The position numbers and the translations under genes were made by a program. A DNA stretch of 64,000 nt, taken from Bacteroidales bacterium. Its GTDB lineage: Bacteria; Bacteroidota; Bacteroidia; Bacteroidales; F082. This document shows positions 33,280 through 41,691 of this stretch, one piece after another (the stretch's first letter is position 1; the number at the start of each line of letters is the position of its first letter). The DNA is taken from positions 62,001-126,000 of the forward strand of contig CAAGIO010000022.1 in assembly GCA_900769945.1 (NCBI GenBank). The letters run 5' to 3'. The notes under the pieces are model-generated. The model was not told the DNA's origin and searched no databases. It saw nothing but the letters and a program-made list of their open reading frames with translations.

Positions 33280-33444
33280 GAATAGAGTTAAACGTAAGCC
33301 GCTATCGCATAGACGGTTGCATAATGGAGGGGGGGTAAAATCGAAGCCCTCGTCAACATGGAGGACTTCTACAAGATGCTCGATAGCATCAATCCCCATA
33401 TCCTGACAGACTACATCTATATGAGATTAAAACACAAACAATAA
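33276..33444 (+). CDS. Small conserved protein split at a G7 tract
   Basis: Starts MRIELNVSRYRIDGCIMEGG and meets TAA right after seven Gs (33329-33335). In the -1 frame it continues KIEALVNMEDFYKMLDSINP and ILTDYIYMRLK to TAA 33444. That second part matches the intact paralogue at 40717 (LVNMEDFYAMLDG...TDYIYIRLK). One extra G, or a -1 slip on the tract, would join the parts. So it is a programmed or phase-variable frameshift, or a broken gene. Confidence 0.6.
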
Positions 33445-33462
33445 ATTATGCGAAAATAAAAA

Positions 33463-35445
33463 ATGTATCAGCACTACGGCGACATATTGACTATAAGCGT
33501 GAACGACTGGATGGCGGCAGGACTGACTTACGATAAGTTCAAACATGATAGTCATGAAGGTCAGCTTACCATCGTGAAGCGCGGCATCAACGGTAACACG
33601 CTGATTGACGTGAGGAGCGTGAAGCGGCCGGACAGGCGTGCGGCTATAGAGGCGGCGTTCGGCAGCATAGACATGGCCGACCGCAGGCTGGACTTCATGG
33701 ACGTGACGCCTTCGGCTGAGGCTGCGGAGTTCTTCCGCGCGTACACCTACACCGACGACGGCGGCAAGGAACGCCACCTGCCTGAAGAGGCGCAGAGACA
33801 GTACCGCACGGAGGCCGCCATTCTCGATATGTTCCGCCGAGTGTGGCAGCGTCAGACGGCGGCAAGGGCCGCAAGCGGGCGCCGCAAGACCAAGAAGGAG
33901 TTCTACGCCGAGTGTGTGAGACGCGCCGCCGAGCTTGCGAAAGACCCGCTCACGGCCAACAGCCTCCCGTCAAACCCGCGCTCGATGGAGCGAAAGATGG
34001 ACGAATACGCGGAGAAGGGCTGCGAAAGCCTCATCTCTGGCCTGTACGGGAAGAAGAACAGTGCTAAGCTCACCGAGGACGCGAAGTTCTGGCTTGTGGC
34101 ACGCTACGCAACGCCGGTCAACAGGGTGACGGTGCAGCAGCTGTTCGAGGAGTACAACGAGGTGGCAAAGAGGCACGAGCAGGATGGCTGGAAGACCGTG
34201 GAGAGTGAGCAGACCATCCGTGCGTTCCTCAACCGCCCGGAGGTCAGACCATTATGGTACGGAATGCGGCACGGCGAGCTTAAGGCGAAGGAGAAGTACA
34301 CGCGACAGCACAAGACCATGCTGCCGTCGGTGCGCGACAGCATCTGGTACGGTGACGGCACAAAGCTGAACTACTACTACCGCAACGAGAAGGGCGAGAT
34401 AGCCACCACGAGTGTATATGAGGTCGTTGACGTGTATTCGGAGTGCCTCCTCGGCTATTGGATCAGCGACAGCGAGGACTTCGAGGCGCAGTACATGGCG
34501 TTCCGCTCGGCGGTGCAGTTCGCGGGGCACAAGCCCAACGAGATACGCTACGACAACCAGGGCGGCCACAAAAAGCTGGCGGGCGGCGACTTCTTCGGCA
34601 GGATAGCGCACCTCAACATACCGACGCAGCCGTACAACGGCAAGTCGAAGACCATAGAGAGTATCTTCGGGCGCTTCCAGTCGCAGTTCCTGCACCGCGA
34701 CTGGTACTTCACCGGCCAGAATATCACGGCAAAGAAGGCCGAGAGCCGCGAGAACTACGAGTTTGTGATGGCAAACAAGAACAACCTCCCGACCTTGGAC
34801 GAGATAAAGAAGAGGTACGCACAGCGGCGCGAAGAGTGGAACAACTCCGAGCACTTCGACACTGGCATACCCCGCATCGAGATGTACCGCCGGTCGGTGA
34901 ACGAGAAGACACAAGCGGTGACGCCGTTAGACATGATAGACATGTTCGGCGTGATCGACCCGGTGGCGAACACCTACACGGCGAGCGGCATCACCAAGAC
35001 CGTCAAGGGGCGCGACTACCGCTGGGAGGTTCTCACGAGCGACGGCATGCCGGACTTCGAGTTCCTGCGCAAAAACGTTGACCGCAAGTTCCACATCGGC
35101 TATGACCTCAACGACATGAGCATAGTGGCACTATACACCAAGGACGCAAAGGGCTACCGCTTCGAGGCTTACGCACAAAAGTACGTCGAGATACACCGCG
35201 CCAAGCAGGAGCAGGACAGCTTTGACCACAAGTTTATCAAGGCGGCGGAGAACGCCAACAAGCGGCTGCGCATGGAGATGACGGACGACATCGAGGCTAT
35301 AATGGAGAAATACGGCATGCACCCGGCGCAGCACGGCCTGAACATGCCGAGGCCGAAGGGTCTCAACATCAAGACCGAGGACATCGGGCGCATGACCAAG
35401 CGCACGAGCAACCTCGTGACATCGGACATCGAGAATCAGTATTAA
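33463..35445 (+). CDS. MuA-type DDE transposase
   Basis: At 660 residues it is close to Mu A (663). The N-terminal part carries DNA-end-binding helices. The RNase-H-like core has the acidic triad: Asp in SIWYGDGTKLNYYY (about residue 296), Asp in IRYDNQGGHK (about 364) and Glu in KSKTIESIFGRFQSQ (about 397). A Mu C-type beta-barrel and a basic tail follow (PRPKGLNIKTEDIG). It cuts and joins phage ends for integration and replicative transposition. MuB follows 36 bases downstream. Intact. Confidence 0.95.
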   Translation: MYQHYGDILTISVNDWMAAGLTYDKFKHDSHEGQLTIVKRGINGNTLIDVRSVKRPDRRAAIEAAFGSIDMADRRLDFMDVTPSAEAAEFFRAYTYTDDGGKERHLPEEAQRQYRTEAAILDMFRRVWQRQTAARAASGRRKTKKEFYAECVRRAAELAKDPLTANSLPSNPRSMERKMDEYAEKGCESLISGLYGKKNSAKLTEDAKFWLVARYATPVNRVTVQQLFEEYNEVAKRHEQDGWKTVESEQTIRAFLNRPEVRPLWYGMRHGELKAKEKYTRQHKTMLPSVRDSIWYGDGTKLNYYYRNEKGEIATTSVYEVVDVYSECLLGYWISDSEDFEAQYMAFRSAVQFAGHKPNEIRYDNQGGHKKLAGGDFFGRIAHLNIPTQPYNGKSKTIESIFGRFQSQFLHRDWYFTGQNITAKKAESRENYEFVMANKNNLPTLDEIKKRYAQRREEWNNSEHFDTGIPRIEMYRRSVNEKTQAVTPLDMIDMFGVIDPVANTYTASGITKTVKGRDYRWEVLTSDGMPDFEFLRKNVDRKFHIGYDLNDMSIVALYTKDAKGYRFEAYAQKYVEIHRAKQEQDSFDHKFIKAAENANKRLRMEMTDDIEAIMEKYGMHPAQHGLNMPRPKGLNIKTEDIGRMTKRTSNLVTSDIENQY

Positions 35446-35481
35446 AACAGGTAATCAGTAATAATTAAAAAATCATCAATC

Positions 35482-36333
35482 ATGGAAAACAACGAGAAAG
35501 AACAGATCAGGGAGGCTTTGGAACGCTTCGTGGCGGTGAAAGGCTCGCAGAACAAGGCCGGTAACGCTCTGAACGGCATCAGTCCGGCGACGGTGTCGCA
35601 GATCATCAACCGCAAGTGGGACCTGATAAGCGACGAGATGTGGCGCAACTTGGCGTCGCAGCTCAATTTAAAGAACAAAACATGGAATATCGTGGAGACA
35701 AGGAACTACAAGGACCTGACGGTCATCTTTGGTGACGCGCAGGAGAACAGCCTCGTGATGGCTGTGACGGGCGACGCCGGGTGCGGCAAGACGGTGGCCG
35801 CACGCGAATACCAGCAGGGGCACGACAACGTGTTCGTCCTCAGCTGCAACGAGTACTGGAACAGGAAGCTGTTCATGCAGGAGCTTCTGCGCGAGATGGG
35901 GCGCAGTACCGGCGGCGACACCGTCGGCGAGATGATGGCCGACATCGTGGGGACGCTGAAGCGTCTTGAAAGCCCGGTCATCATCATGGACGAGGCCGAC
36001 AAACTGAGTGACCAGGTGTTCTATTTCTTTATCACGCTGTACAACAGTCTCGAGGACCAGTGCGGCATAGTGCTGATGGCCACCGACTACTTGGAGAAGA
36101 AGGTGACGCGCGGCCTCCGCCTCAACAAGAAGGGCTACAAGGAGATCTTCTCGCGTATCGGACGCCGTTTCATCCACCTCGCCCCGACATCTGACCAGGA
36201 CGTGATAGAGGTGTGTATAGCCAACGGTGTCACCGACAAGGGCGACATACGCAGGGTGGTCGGAGAGAGTGATGCAGACCTGCGCAGGGTGAGGAGAAAG
36301 GTATTCGCCATCAACAAGAAAAACAGCAGATAG
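35482..36333 (+). CDS. MuB-like AAA+ ATPase
   Basis: A 283-residue target-capture ATPase. An N-terminal HTH (NALNGISPATVSQIINRKWD) precedes the AAA+ core: Walker A GDAGCGKTVAAREYQ near residue 97 and Walker B VIIMDEADKLSD near 170, with a sensor region VLMATDYLEKKVTRG. It binds target DNA, activates the transposase and gives target immunity in Mu. Directly after MuA and 2 bases before the next ATPase gene. Confidence 0.95.
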   Translation: MENNEKEQIREALERFVAVKGSQNKAGNALNGISPATVSQIINRKWDLISDEMWRNLASQLNLKNKTWNIVETRNYKDLTVIFGDAQENSLVMAVTGDAGCGKTVAAREYQQGHDNVFVLSCNEYWNRKLFMQELLREMGRSTGGDTVGEMMADIVGTLKRLESPVIIMDEADKLSDQVFYFFITLYNSLEDQCGIVLMATDYLEKKVTRGLRLNKKGYKEIFSRIGRRFIHLAPTSDQDVIEVCIANGVTDKGDIRRVVGESDADLRRVRRKVFAINKKNSR

Positions 36334-36335
36334 CC

Positions 36336-36968
36336 ATGAAACGCGCCTATTCCGCCAAGAACGTCGCTGACGCGAAGTTCCGCATGCTGAATCTGGACGG
36401 CCGCTGGGCCGCCGCCATCGGCACACCAGAGCTGGCGGGGTCGTGGTTCATCTACGGCGCCCCGAAGAACGGCAAGACAACGTTCGCGCTCCAGCTCTGC
36501 AGGTATCTGACGAGGTTCGGGCGCGTGGCGTACGACAGCGTGGAGGAGGGTCTGTCGCTGACGATGCAGATGGCTATGGAGCGCGTGGGCATGTCGGAGG
36601 CCGGTTCGGGGTTCGTGCTTCTGGAGAAGGAGAACGTCGAGGAGCTGGCCGCCAGACTGGAGAGGCGCAAGAGCCCCGACATCGTCGTCATCGACTCGGT
36701 GCAGTTCCTCGACCTGAAGTTCCCGGAGTACAGGCGGCTGAAGGAGTCCTTCCCCGGCAAGCTGTTCATCTACGTCAGCCACATCGAGGGCAGGCGGCCG
36801 GAGGGCAACGCAGCGAGGCGAATCTGGAGGGACGCCAACGTGTATTTCTACATCGAGGGCTTCAGGGCGTTCCCCGTGTCGCGCTACGGCGGAGGCAAGC
36901 CGTTGGATGTCTATCCCGAAAAGGCGTGCGAGTACTGGGGCTTCAACGCTGACGAATCAGACAGGTAA
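36336..36968 (+). CDS. RecA-fold ATPase
   Basis: A 210-residue P-loop protein: Walker A GAPKNGKTTFALQL near residue 43 and Walker B DIVVIDSVQFLDL near 113. It resembles RecA/RadA-like ATPases found early in Bacteroidales phages. A role in replication or recombination of the transposing genome is likely but unproven. Two bases after MuB, so translationally coupled. Confidence 0.8.
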   Translation: MKRAYSAKNVADAKFRMLNLDGRWAAAIGTPELAGSWFIYGAPKNGKTTFALQLCRYLTRFGRVAYDSVEEGLSLTMQMAMERVGMSEAGSGFVLLEKENVEELAARLERRKSPDIVVIDSVQFLDLKFPEYRRLKESFPGKLFIYVSHIEGRRPEGNAARRIWRDANVYFYIEGFRAFPVSRYGGGKPLDVYPEKACEYWGFNADESDR

Positions 36969-37017
36969 AACATTGGTTGAACATAATTTAAACAGTAATA
37001 AACAATAGTCAGAAATC

Positions 37018-37464
37018 ATGGAAACAGTTGAAAGAGACACAATGACGGAGAGCCAGCGCAGGACGCTGTTCTACTACTTCGGCAAGGCGAGGTTCGACGA
37101 GGACGCACGCCGCGACTTCATCAGCGACTTCACCGATGGGCGCACCAGTTCGGTGAAGGACCTTGGCTATATAGAGGCGCAGGATATGATACGGTATATG
37201 CAGGAGCTGCTGCGCTCTCCGCAGGAGAGGCGCCGGCGAGACGACCTCGACCGCAAGCGCAAGGGTGTGCTAAGGGCTATCGGCGCATATCTGGAGCTTC
37301 GCGGCGAGCATCCGTCACCCGACTACGTCAAAGGCGTGGCGGTGAGGGCGGCAGGAATGGTCCCGACGATGCTCTCACACGACTTCAACCGCATTCCGGA
37401 AGGAACGCTGACTCGGATCTACAACGAGTTCTGCCGAAAGCAGTCGGTGCTAAGGGCAAAATGA
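37018..37464 (+). CDS. GemA-like (Mu gp16/DUF1018) regulatory protein
   Basis: A 148-residue basic protein. The pattern of an early helix pair (MTESQRRTLFYYFGKARFDE), a loop with T-S-S-V-K-D-L (GRTSSVKDLGYIEAQDMIRY), and an arginine-rich middle (QERRRRDDLDRKRKGVLRAI) fits the DUF1018/GemA group, which modulates host gene expression and gyrase in Mu. Similarity is structural, not close. Alternative: another early DNA-binding protein. Confidence 0.5.
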   Translation: METVERDTMTESQRRTLFYYFGKARFDEDARRDFISDFTDGRTSSVKDLGYIEAQDMIRYMQELLRSPQERRRRDDLDRKRKGVLRAIGAYLELRGEHPSPDYVKGVAVRAAGMVPTMLSHDFNRIPEGTLTRIYNEFCRKQSVLRAK

Positions 37465-37495
37465 TATAAAATAAAAACTTTTAAAAATCAACAAT

Positions 37496-38014
37496 ATGGC
37501 AAAAACCAGACAGAAAAAAGTGTTGGTCAGCGACGTGACCAACGAGAAGATGGAGGCGGCGATGGCCGACTTCGCGCGTGCAGACGCACGTATCCAGAAA
37601 ATCAACGCTACGCTGGACGTCGAGATGACAAGGCTGCGCGAGAAGTACCAGGACGAGCTGTCAAGGCTCAACGCCGAAAAAGAGGCCGCCTTCGACATCC
37701 TTCAGACCTTCGCCTTGGAGCAGCGAGACGTCATCTTCGTGAAGAGGAAGAGCCTTGACACGGTCCACGGCACTATCGGCTTCCGCACAGGCACACCGAA
37801 GCTGAAGACCTTGAAGGGCTTCACATGGGGAGCAGTCACCAACCTGCTGAAGGAGTTCCTGCCGGCGTACGTGCGCACCGTCGATGAGCCCGCCAAGGAC
37901 AAGCTGCTCGCCGACCGCGACACCGGCGAAGTATCGGAGAACCTAACAAGAGTCGGCTTGAGCGTGGTGCAGGACGAGACGTTCTATGTCGAGCCGAAGA
38001 AGGAGGAGTGCTGA
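37496..38014 (+). CDS. gam: Gam-like host-nuclease inhibitor
   Basis: A 172-residue Mu Gam family protein. Gam coats DNA ends and blocks RecBCD-type exonucleases, much like bacterial Ku. The long central coiled coil (MTRLREKYQDELSRLNAEKE) and GTIGFRTGTPKLKTLKGFTW are characteristic. Its stop overlaps the next ATG by one base pair set (TGATG). Intact. Confidence 0.88.
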   Translation: MAKTRQKKVLVSDVTNEKMEAAMADFARADARIQKINATLDVEMTRLREKYQDELSRLNAEKEAAFDILQTFALEQRDVIFVKRKSLDTVHGTIGFRTGTPKLKTLKGFTWGAVTNLLKEFLPAYVRTVDEPAKDKLLADRDTGEVSENLTRVGLSVVQDETFYVEPKKEEC

Positions 38015-38208
38015 TGGCGCACCACATCTGGGAGACCTGTCCGCAGTGCGGTAACGAGTTCTGCGGAATATGCGAGATGGGCGTGTGCCCACGCTGCGGA
38101 CACCTTCCAAAGAGGCATGATATGGCGCAAATAATGATTTCTAACGCGATAAAAAGTAAGAATAATGGAATTGACCGAGATAATAAGGGAGGCCTTGGAA
38201 CTGCCTAA
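38014..38208 (+). CDS. Small zinc-ribbon protein
   Basis: A 64-residue protein with two CxxC pairs close to the N-terminus (CPQCGNEFCGICEMGVCPRC), likely one zinc ribbon. The start overlaps the Gam stop. The rest is basic and without known domain. Probably an early DNA- or RNA-binding factor. Confidence 0.6.
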   Translation: MAHHIWETCPQCGNEFCGICEMGVCPRCGHLPKRHDMAQIMISNAIKSKNNGIDRDNKGGLGTA

Positions 38209-38623
38209 AAAAGACAAAATGAGGCTGGTGAGCGTGGTGCTGGAGTCAACGTCGAACAAAACGACAGGCTTGAGGCTCCCGGTGTTCCGCGCCTTGGAGG
38301 AGTTCAAAGCCCGTCACATGGAATATAAGCGCACAGGCTACACCGGCACAAAGGCGGACTTCAGATGGATGAGGCTGCTGCTGGAGCATATCTACGAGAA
38401 GACCGTCGAGGGACGGCAGCCGGATATGGCCGCCGTTGACGAGGATGTTGTCATTGGCAATTTAAACGCTTTCCTAAAGGCGGTTAAAGAGATGCCTAAC
38501 AAATGGTACTACGCCAACCGGTTCACTCCTGAGGGGCTGGCGAAGGATTTTGAGAAGATATACGGAAACCTTAAACAAGCCAACAGCTATGAGCGGGCAA
38601 AACGCGCTTGCGAGTATCTCTAA
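38165..38623 (+). CDS. Unknown early phage protein
   Basis: A 152-residue mostly helical protein starting MELTEIIREALELPKKDKMR. Segments RHMEYKRTGYTGTKADFRWM and KWYYANRFTPEGLAKDFEKI look like a replication- or DNA-binding-type helical domain, but I do not recognise it. It overlaps the zinc-ribbon gene by 44 bases and the next gene by 35, typical of tightly packed phage early genes. Confidence 0.6.
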   Translation: MELTEIIREALELPKKDKMRLVSVVLESTSNKTTGLRLPVFRALEEFKARHMEYKRTGYTGTKADFRWMRLLLEHIYEKTVEGRQPDMAAVDEDVVIGNLNAFLKAVKEMPNKWYYANRFTPEGLAKDFEKIYGNLKQANSYERAKRACEYL

Positions 38624-39164
38624 GGAGAGCCTTGTGCCGACGGTACTGTCGCAGCGTATAAGGGAGGCCGGCATCAGCACGGTCAGGAAGTCGGTTGAGG
38701 ACCATACGCTCCCGTCGGTGTCGAAGGTCGTGGAGATTCTTGGGTACAAGGAGACGGCGGCGGCGATAGTGATGCAGATCGAGCGTCTCGGCATGATGCT
38801 GAACGTTTCCAAGCCTATGATGCCGGAGGCCGTGGCGGAGACCGCGAAGATGGTGGTTGACGCGTGCCGATCGGCTGGCGTGAACGTAACCTTCGCCGAC
38901 ATCGACATCGTCTTCCAGCGTGCCATGCGCGGAAGCTACGGCAAGTTCTACGGCGGCTTCGGCTGCGCCGACATACTCGCATGGTTCAGCGACTACTTCG
39001 CCGAGAAGACGGAGGAATACGTCAGGTACAACTGCGAGCAGTCGAGGTCGTATGACAGCAACACTCCCCGCTCGGCGGAGATTGCGAGGGACAGGAACAT
39101 CGAACTCCACCGGGAGGCGGTGAGACACTACACAGAACAAATCAACAAAAATAAAAACAAATAA
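38589..39164 (+). CDS. Unknown early phage protein with HTH-like segment
   Basis: A 191-residue protein from ATG 38589 (MSGQNALASISKESLVPTVL). The N-terminal region has an HTH-like stretch (TLPSVSKVVEILGYKETAAA). A middle domain (FADIDIVFQRAMRGSYGKFY, GGFGCADILAWFSDYFAEK) resembles DUF6633-type phage proteins whose function is unknown. The C-terminus is basic. The frame is open further up within the previous gene; the later ATG keeps the overlap short. Confidence 0.6.
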   Translation: MSGQNALASISKESLVPTVLSQRIREAGISTVRKSVEDHTLPSVSKVVEILGYKETAAAIVMQIERLGMMLNVSKPMMPEAVAETAKMVVDACRSAGVNVTFADIDIVFQRAMRGSYGKFYGGFGCADILAWFSDYFAEKTEEYVRYNCEQSRSYDSNTPRSAEIARDRNIELHREAVRHYTEQINKNKNK

Positions 39165-39165
39165 A

Positions 39166-39387
39166 ATGAATGACAAGAACCACACAATAGAAGTGCCGCA
39201 GATAACAAAGGTTTATTCACCGAAGCCCCGCATCGAGATCTGCCGCAACTGCCACGGGGCAGGCGGGACGGACGAGAGATCGCTGTTCCGCTCGAAAGGC
39301 CTCTGCCCGGTGTGCAACGGCACGGGGCGGGTGCTGAAGACGATAACAATCTCTATCGAGCTGAGACCGTATGAGCAAGAATGTTGA
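39166..39387 (+). CDS. DnaJ-type zinc-finger small protein
   Basis: A 73-residue protein with CRNCHGAGGTDE and CPVCNGTGRV, the two CxxCxGxG repeats of a DnaJ-like cysteine-rich domain. No J domain. Starts 1 base after the previous stop and overlaps the next gene by 17 bases. Possible zinc-dependent chaperone-like or DNA-binding factor. Confidence 0.65.
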   Translation: MNDKNHTIEVPQITKVYSPKPRIEICRNCHGAGGTDERSLFRSKGLCPVCNGTGRVLKTITISIELRPYEQEC

Positions 39388-39532
39388 CATCAGGGTGTCG
39401 TTCCGCATCGACAACAGCCCTTACCGGACGATAATAGAGAAGGAAGTGGAGCTGGACGGCACTGTAGGGGGGTTCGAGGAGCTGGTAAGGGAGGCATTGG
39501 AAAGGACAAAAAATCTCATTGAAAGGAGATGA
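39371..39532 (+). CDS. Small unknown early protein
   Basis: A 53-residue frame starting MSKNVDIRVSFRIDNSPYRT and ending RTKNLIERR. It overlaps the zinc-finger gene by 17 bases and the next by 4 (ATGA). The coding is consistent with its neighbours. Not recognised. Confidence 0.5.
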   Translation: MSKNVDIRVSFRIDNSPYRTIIEKEVELDGTVGGFEELVREALERTKNLIERR

Positions 39533-39789
39533 AAATGAACGGAAGACGGAGGATGTACAGAAGCACCAAGAAGAGGGTGAAGGCGATCATCAGGATCGTG
39601 AACGAGATGTACGAGCCGGGCAACCAGTCGCGCTGCTACAAGGCGATATGGCGCGACAGGATATACCCGGAGTACGGCGTGTGCTACGCCACCTTCCTGT
39701 CGTACATAGGCGTCAGGCCGTCGGACCTCGACGAGGAGCCGGACACGCCGGCAGACAGCACACGCCAGCTCCGGCTATTCGACGAATGA
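39529..39789 (+). CDS. Small basic early protein
   Basis: An 86-residue protein starting MKMNGRRRMYRSTKKRVKAI, strongly basic, then IWRDRIYPEYGVCYATFLSY and an acidic tail. It resembles short phage DNA-binding proteins (compare phage-type site-specific or Mor-like activators), but no family can be assigned. Last gene of the early run before the structured leader. Confidence 0.5.
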   Translation: MKMNGRRRMYRSTKKRVKAIIRIVNEMYEPGNQSRCYKAIWRDRIYPEYGVCYATFLSYIGVRPSDLDEEPDTPADSTRQLRLFDE

Positions 39790-39828
39790 AAATATTCAAC
39801 TTTTTTCTTGACATGTTGAAAAAATGTG

Positions 39829-39836
39829 TAATTTTG
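39829..39836 (+). promoter_or_regulatory. -7 box before BRO gene leader
   Basis: TAATTTTG, TAnnTTTG consensus, with TTGACA-like sequence 18-19 bases upstream. Transcription would start near 39842, giving a leader of about 160 nt. A perfect hairpin TTGCCCCG/CGGGGCAA (39834-39841 with 39858-39865) overlaps the start region and may be an operator. Confidence 0.6.
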
Positions 39837-39895
39837 CCCCGCTTAACATTTTACAATCGGGGCAATCTCAGAAAAAAGTTTTGAACCGATAAACG

Positions 39896-39979
39896 GAAGC
39901 CCGCTACGGTGGCAGCAACGGAAACGTCTGCGACCAATACGCCCGTCGTAAAGTGTTAAGCACACCTACGGCGGGCTTC
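39896..39979 (+). ncRNA. Structured leader RNA with alternative helices
   Basis: GCGGGCTTC (39971-39979) can pair perfectly with GAAGCCCGC at 39896-39904. The overlapping TACGGCGGGC (39967-39976) can instead pair 9 of 10 with GCCCGTCGTA at 39941-39950. The two helices exclude each other, as in attenuators or riboswitches. It ends 24 bases before the BRO gene ATG. It may be a cis-regulatory RNA; identity unknown. Confidence 0.55.
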
Positions 39980-40003
39980 TTGTTGTTAAAAATTTCTTAT
40001 CAA

Positions 40004-40720
40004 ATGCTTAACAATAAGAATGAGGCTGACAACCAACTGTCAACAATGAAGGAGTTTACCTTCAATCCAACCAACCAGCCAATCAGGGTTGAAATCAGGG
40101 ACAATGCGCCTTGGTTTGTCGCGAAGGATGTGTGCGACGCTTTACAAATTATTAACATTACAGATACAATGAATCGTCTCGATGATGACGAGAAGCTGAC
40201 TTCGGTAGTATCTAACTCAGGTCAAGGCCGCCAGATGTGGCTTGTGAGCGAGAGCGGGCTTTACAACCTGATATTCCAGAGCCGGAAGCCCGAGGCGAAG
40301 GCGTTCCGCAAGTGGGTCACGTCGGAGGTGCTGCCGTCGATACGGAGGACGGGGAGGTACGCGCTTGCGGGCCACGGCTGCGCCGACCCGCGCAAGGGCG
40401 ACTGGCTCGACCTGCGCTGCGAGCCTTACGACACAAAGTGGCTCGGCACGACGACCGTCCGCGTGATAGAATATGAGGATGTGGAGTGGTATTCGGTGGG
40501 CGACATACTCCGCGCCATGCAGACCGGCACCGAGACCTCTCAGACCGTCGCCCGGCTGCGCGAGGCCAACCCCGCCATAGTGCGCAAGATATTCGTTTTC
40601 GGCAACACCCACCCGGCGTGGTTCACCACCATAACAGGGCTGCGTCTCCTTGTGAGCGGCAGCCGAAAACTAAAGACACACAGCAGGATGCTCCAGCTGG
40701 AGGAAGGAGGCGTGAGATGA
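40004..40720 (+). CDS. BRO-N domain protein, antirepressor-like
   Basis: A 238-residue protein with an N-terminal BRO-N domain (RDNAPWFVAKDVCDALQI; LVSESGLYNLIFQSRKPEA; KWVTSEVLPSIRRTGRY) and a distinct C-terminal domain. BRO/antirepressor proteins counter phage repressors or bind DNA. ATG 40004 or 40046 are both possible starts; an upstream GTG lies within the leader hairpin. The structured leader suggests RNA-level control. It overlaps the next gene as ATGA. Confidence 0.85.
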   Translation: MLNNKNEADNQLSTMKEFTFNPTNQPIRVEIRDNAPWFVAKDVCDALQIINITDTMNRLDDDEKLTSVVSNSGQGRQMWLVSESGLYNLIFQSRKPEAKAFRKWVTSEVLPSIRRTGRYALAGHGCADPRKGDWLDLRCEPYDTKWLGTTTVRVIEYEDVEWYSVGDILRAMQTGTETSQTVARLREANPAIVRKIFVFGNTHPAWFTTITGLRLLVSGSRKLKTHSRMLQLEEGGVR

Positions 40721-40890
40721 GAATCAGGATTAAAGCATGTGACTTCAACGTCGACGCCGCCCTCAACATGGAGATACTGGTCAATATGGAGGATTTCTAC
40801 GCCATGCTCGACGGCGTCAGCGCTCGGACGATAACCGATTACATATACATACGCCTTAAGGCCGCCGGAGAGGAAGGAGGTGCGAGATGA
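40717..40890 (+). CDS. Small conserved protein, paralogue of 33276 gene
   Basis: A 57-residue protein starting MRIRIKACDFNVDAALNMEI. It shares the pattern V-N-M-E-D-F-Y-x-M-L-D...T-D-Y-I-Y-x-R-L-K with the frameshifted gene at 33276. So the phage carries two versions of the same small protein, one intact. It is coupled on both sides by 4-base overlaps. Confidence 0.65.
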   Translation: MRIRIKACDFNVDAALNMEILVNMEDFYAMLDGVSARTITDYIYIRLKAAGEEGGAR

Positions 40891-41114
40891 CGCGTGAGAT
40901 CAACCTTGAGGGCATCAGATCCCTGCTCACCCTTGGGACCGACTGCGACCACATCGCCTCGGTGCTCGACGAGGTGGTTTTCGAGTATATCGGAGGCATT
41001 CTCGGCAATTCCGGCGGCGTGGTGCCAGGGAGGCGCGAGAGCGACAACATCTACTGGATGAAGGCCCTGCGCGACGCCGTGTGGCGGGCCGCCCACTCCG
41101 AAGCGGATGAATGA
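40887..41114 (+). CDS. Small unknown acidic protein
   Basis: A 75-residue protein starting MTREINLEGIRSLLTLGTDC. It is helical and acidic with no known domain. It overlaps the previous gene by 4 bases and ends 7 bases before a strong terminator, closing the rightward early operon. Confidence 0.55.
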   Translation: MTREINLEGIRSLLTLGTDCDHIASVLDEVVFEYIGGILGNSGGVVPGRRESDNIYWMKALRDAVWRAAHSEADE

Positions 41115-41120
41115 CAATGA

Positions 41121-41148
41121 AAAAGCCTCCGGGATTTCGGAGGCTTTT
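41121..41148. terminator. Terminator between early and head genes
   Basis: AAAAGCCTCCG/CGGAGGCTTTT, 11-bp perfect stem with 6-base loop, T-run on the right and A-run on the left. It serves the rightward early operon and the leftward head operon. Confidence 0.9.
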
Positions 41149-41154
41149 CTGTTT

Positions 41155-41691
41155 TTATAGGGAATCCTTCAACTTGGCGTCAACGCTGACGCGGAGGATT
41201 CTCCCCGTGTTCCTGTTGGCGGCAGAGTCGTCGAAGATGTGTGTTGTATAGACCTCGACGCTGTCAACGTATCTCTCGTGGTTGTGGTTGACGATGCTCT
41301 GCGTGCGCGTCCATGTGTTGGAGCAGCGCATGGCGGCGGTGGGCTGTATCACAAGCCCCTGCATGGCCTTCAGCACGTATGACGGCGCGTCGAGGTATGC
41401 GAGGGCCTGTGTGCGGTACTCGGAAGCGACGTTGTCGGCGGTGTTGGCGTGCCAGTCGGTGACGATGTGAAGGCGCACGGTGGCTACCGCCTCCTGGTTC
41501 TTTCCGCCGAGTGCCTGCCAGTTTATCGGGTCGAACTCGATGAAGACCGCCGGGCGGTCGAACGGCTCGTCCTCTTCCATGAACTCCACGTTCTGGTTCC
41601 AGAGGTCGAAGCTTTTGAAGTACTGGTTGTTGTTGTCGTCCTTCACTTCCTTGAGTGCGGCGACGATTGCGAGGTAGAGGTGTTTTATCAT
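41155..41691 (-). CDS. Head-tail joining type phage protein
   Basis: A 178-residue protein starting MIKHLYLAIVAALKEVKDDN, with FDRPAVFIEFDPINWQALGG and VRLHIVTDWHANTADNVASE. Its size and place as last gene of the head block after the gpG-like gene match the Mu gp37 / tail-terminator group. It overlaps the gpG-like gene by 4 bases. The exact role is inferred from order. Confidence 0.6.
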   Translation of the reverse strand: MIKHLYLAIVAALKEVKDDNNNQYFKSFDLWNQNVEFMEEDEPFDRPAVFIEFDPINWQALGGKNQEAVATVRLHIVTDWHANTADNVASEYRTQALAYLDAPSYVLKAMQGLVIQPTAAMRCSNTWTRTQSIVNHNHERYVDSVEVYTTHIFDDSAANRNTGRILRVSVDAKLKDSL

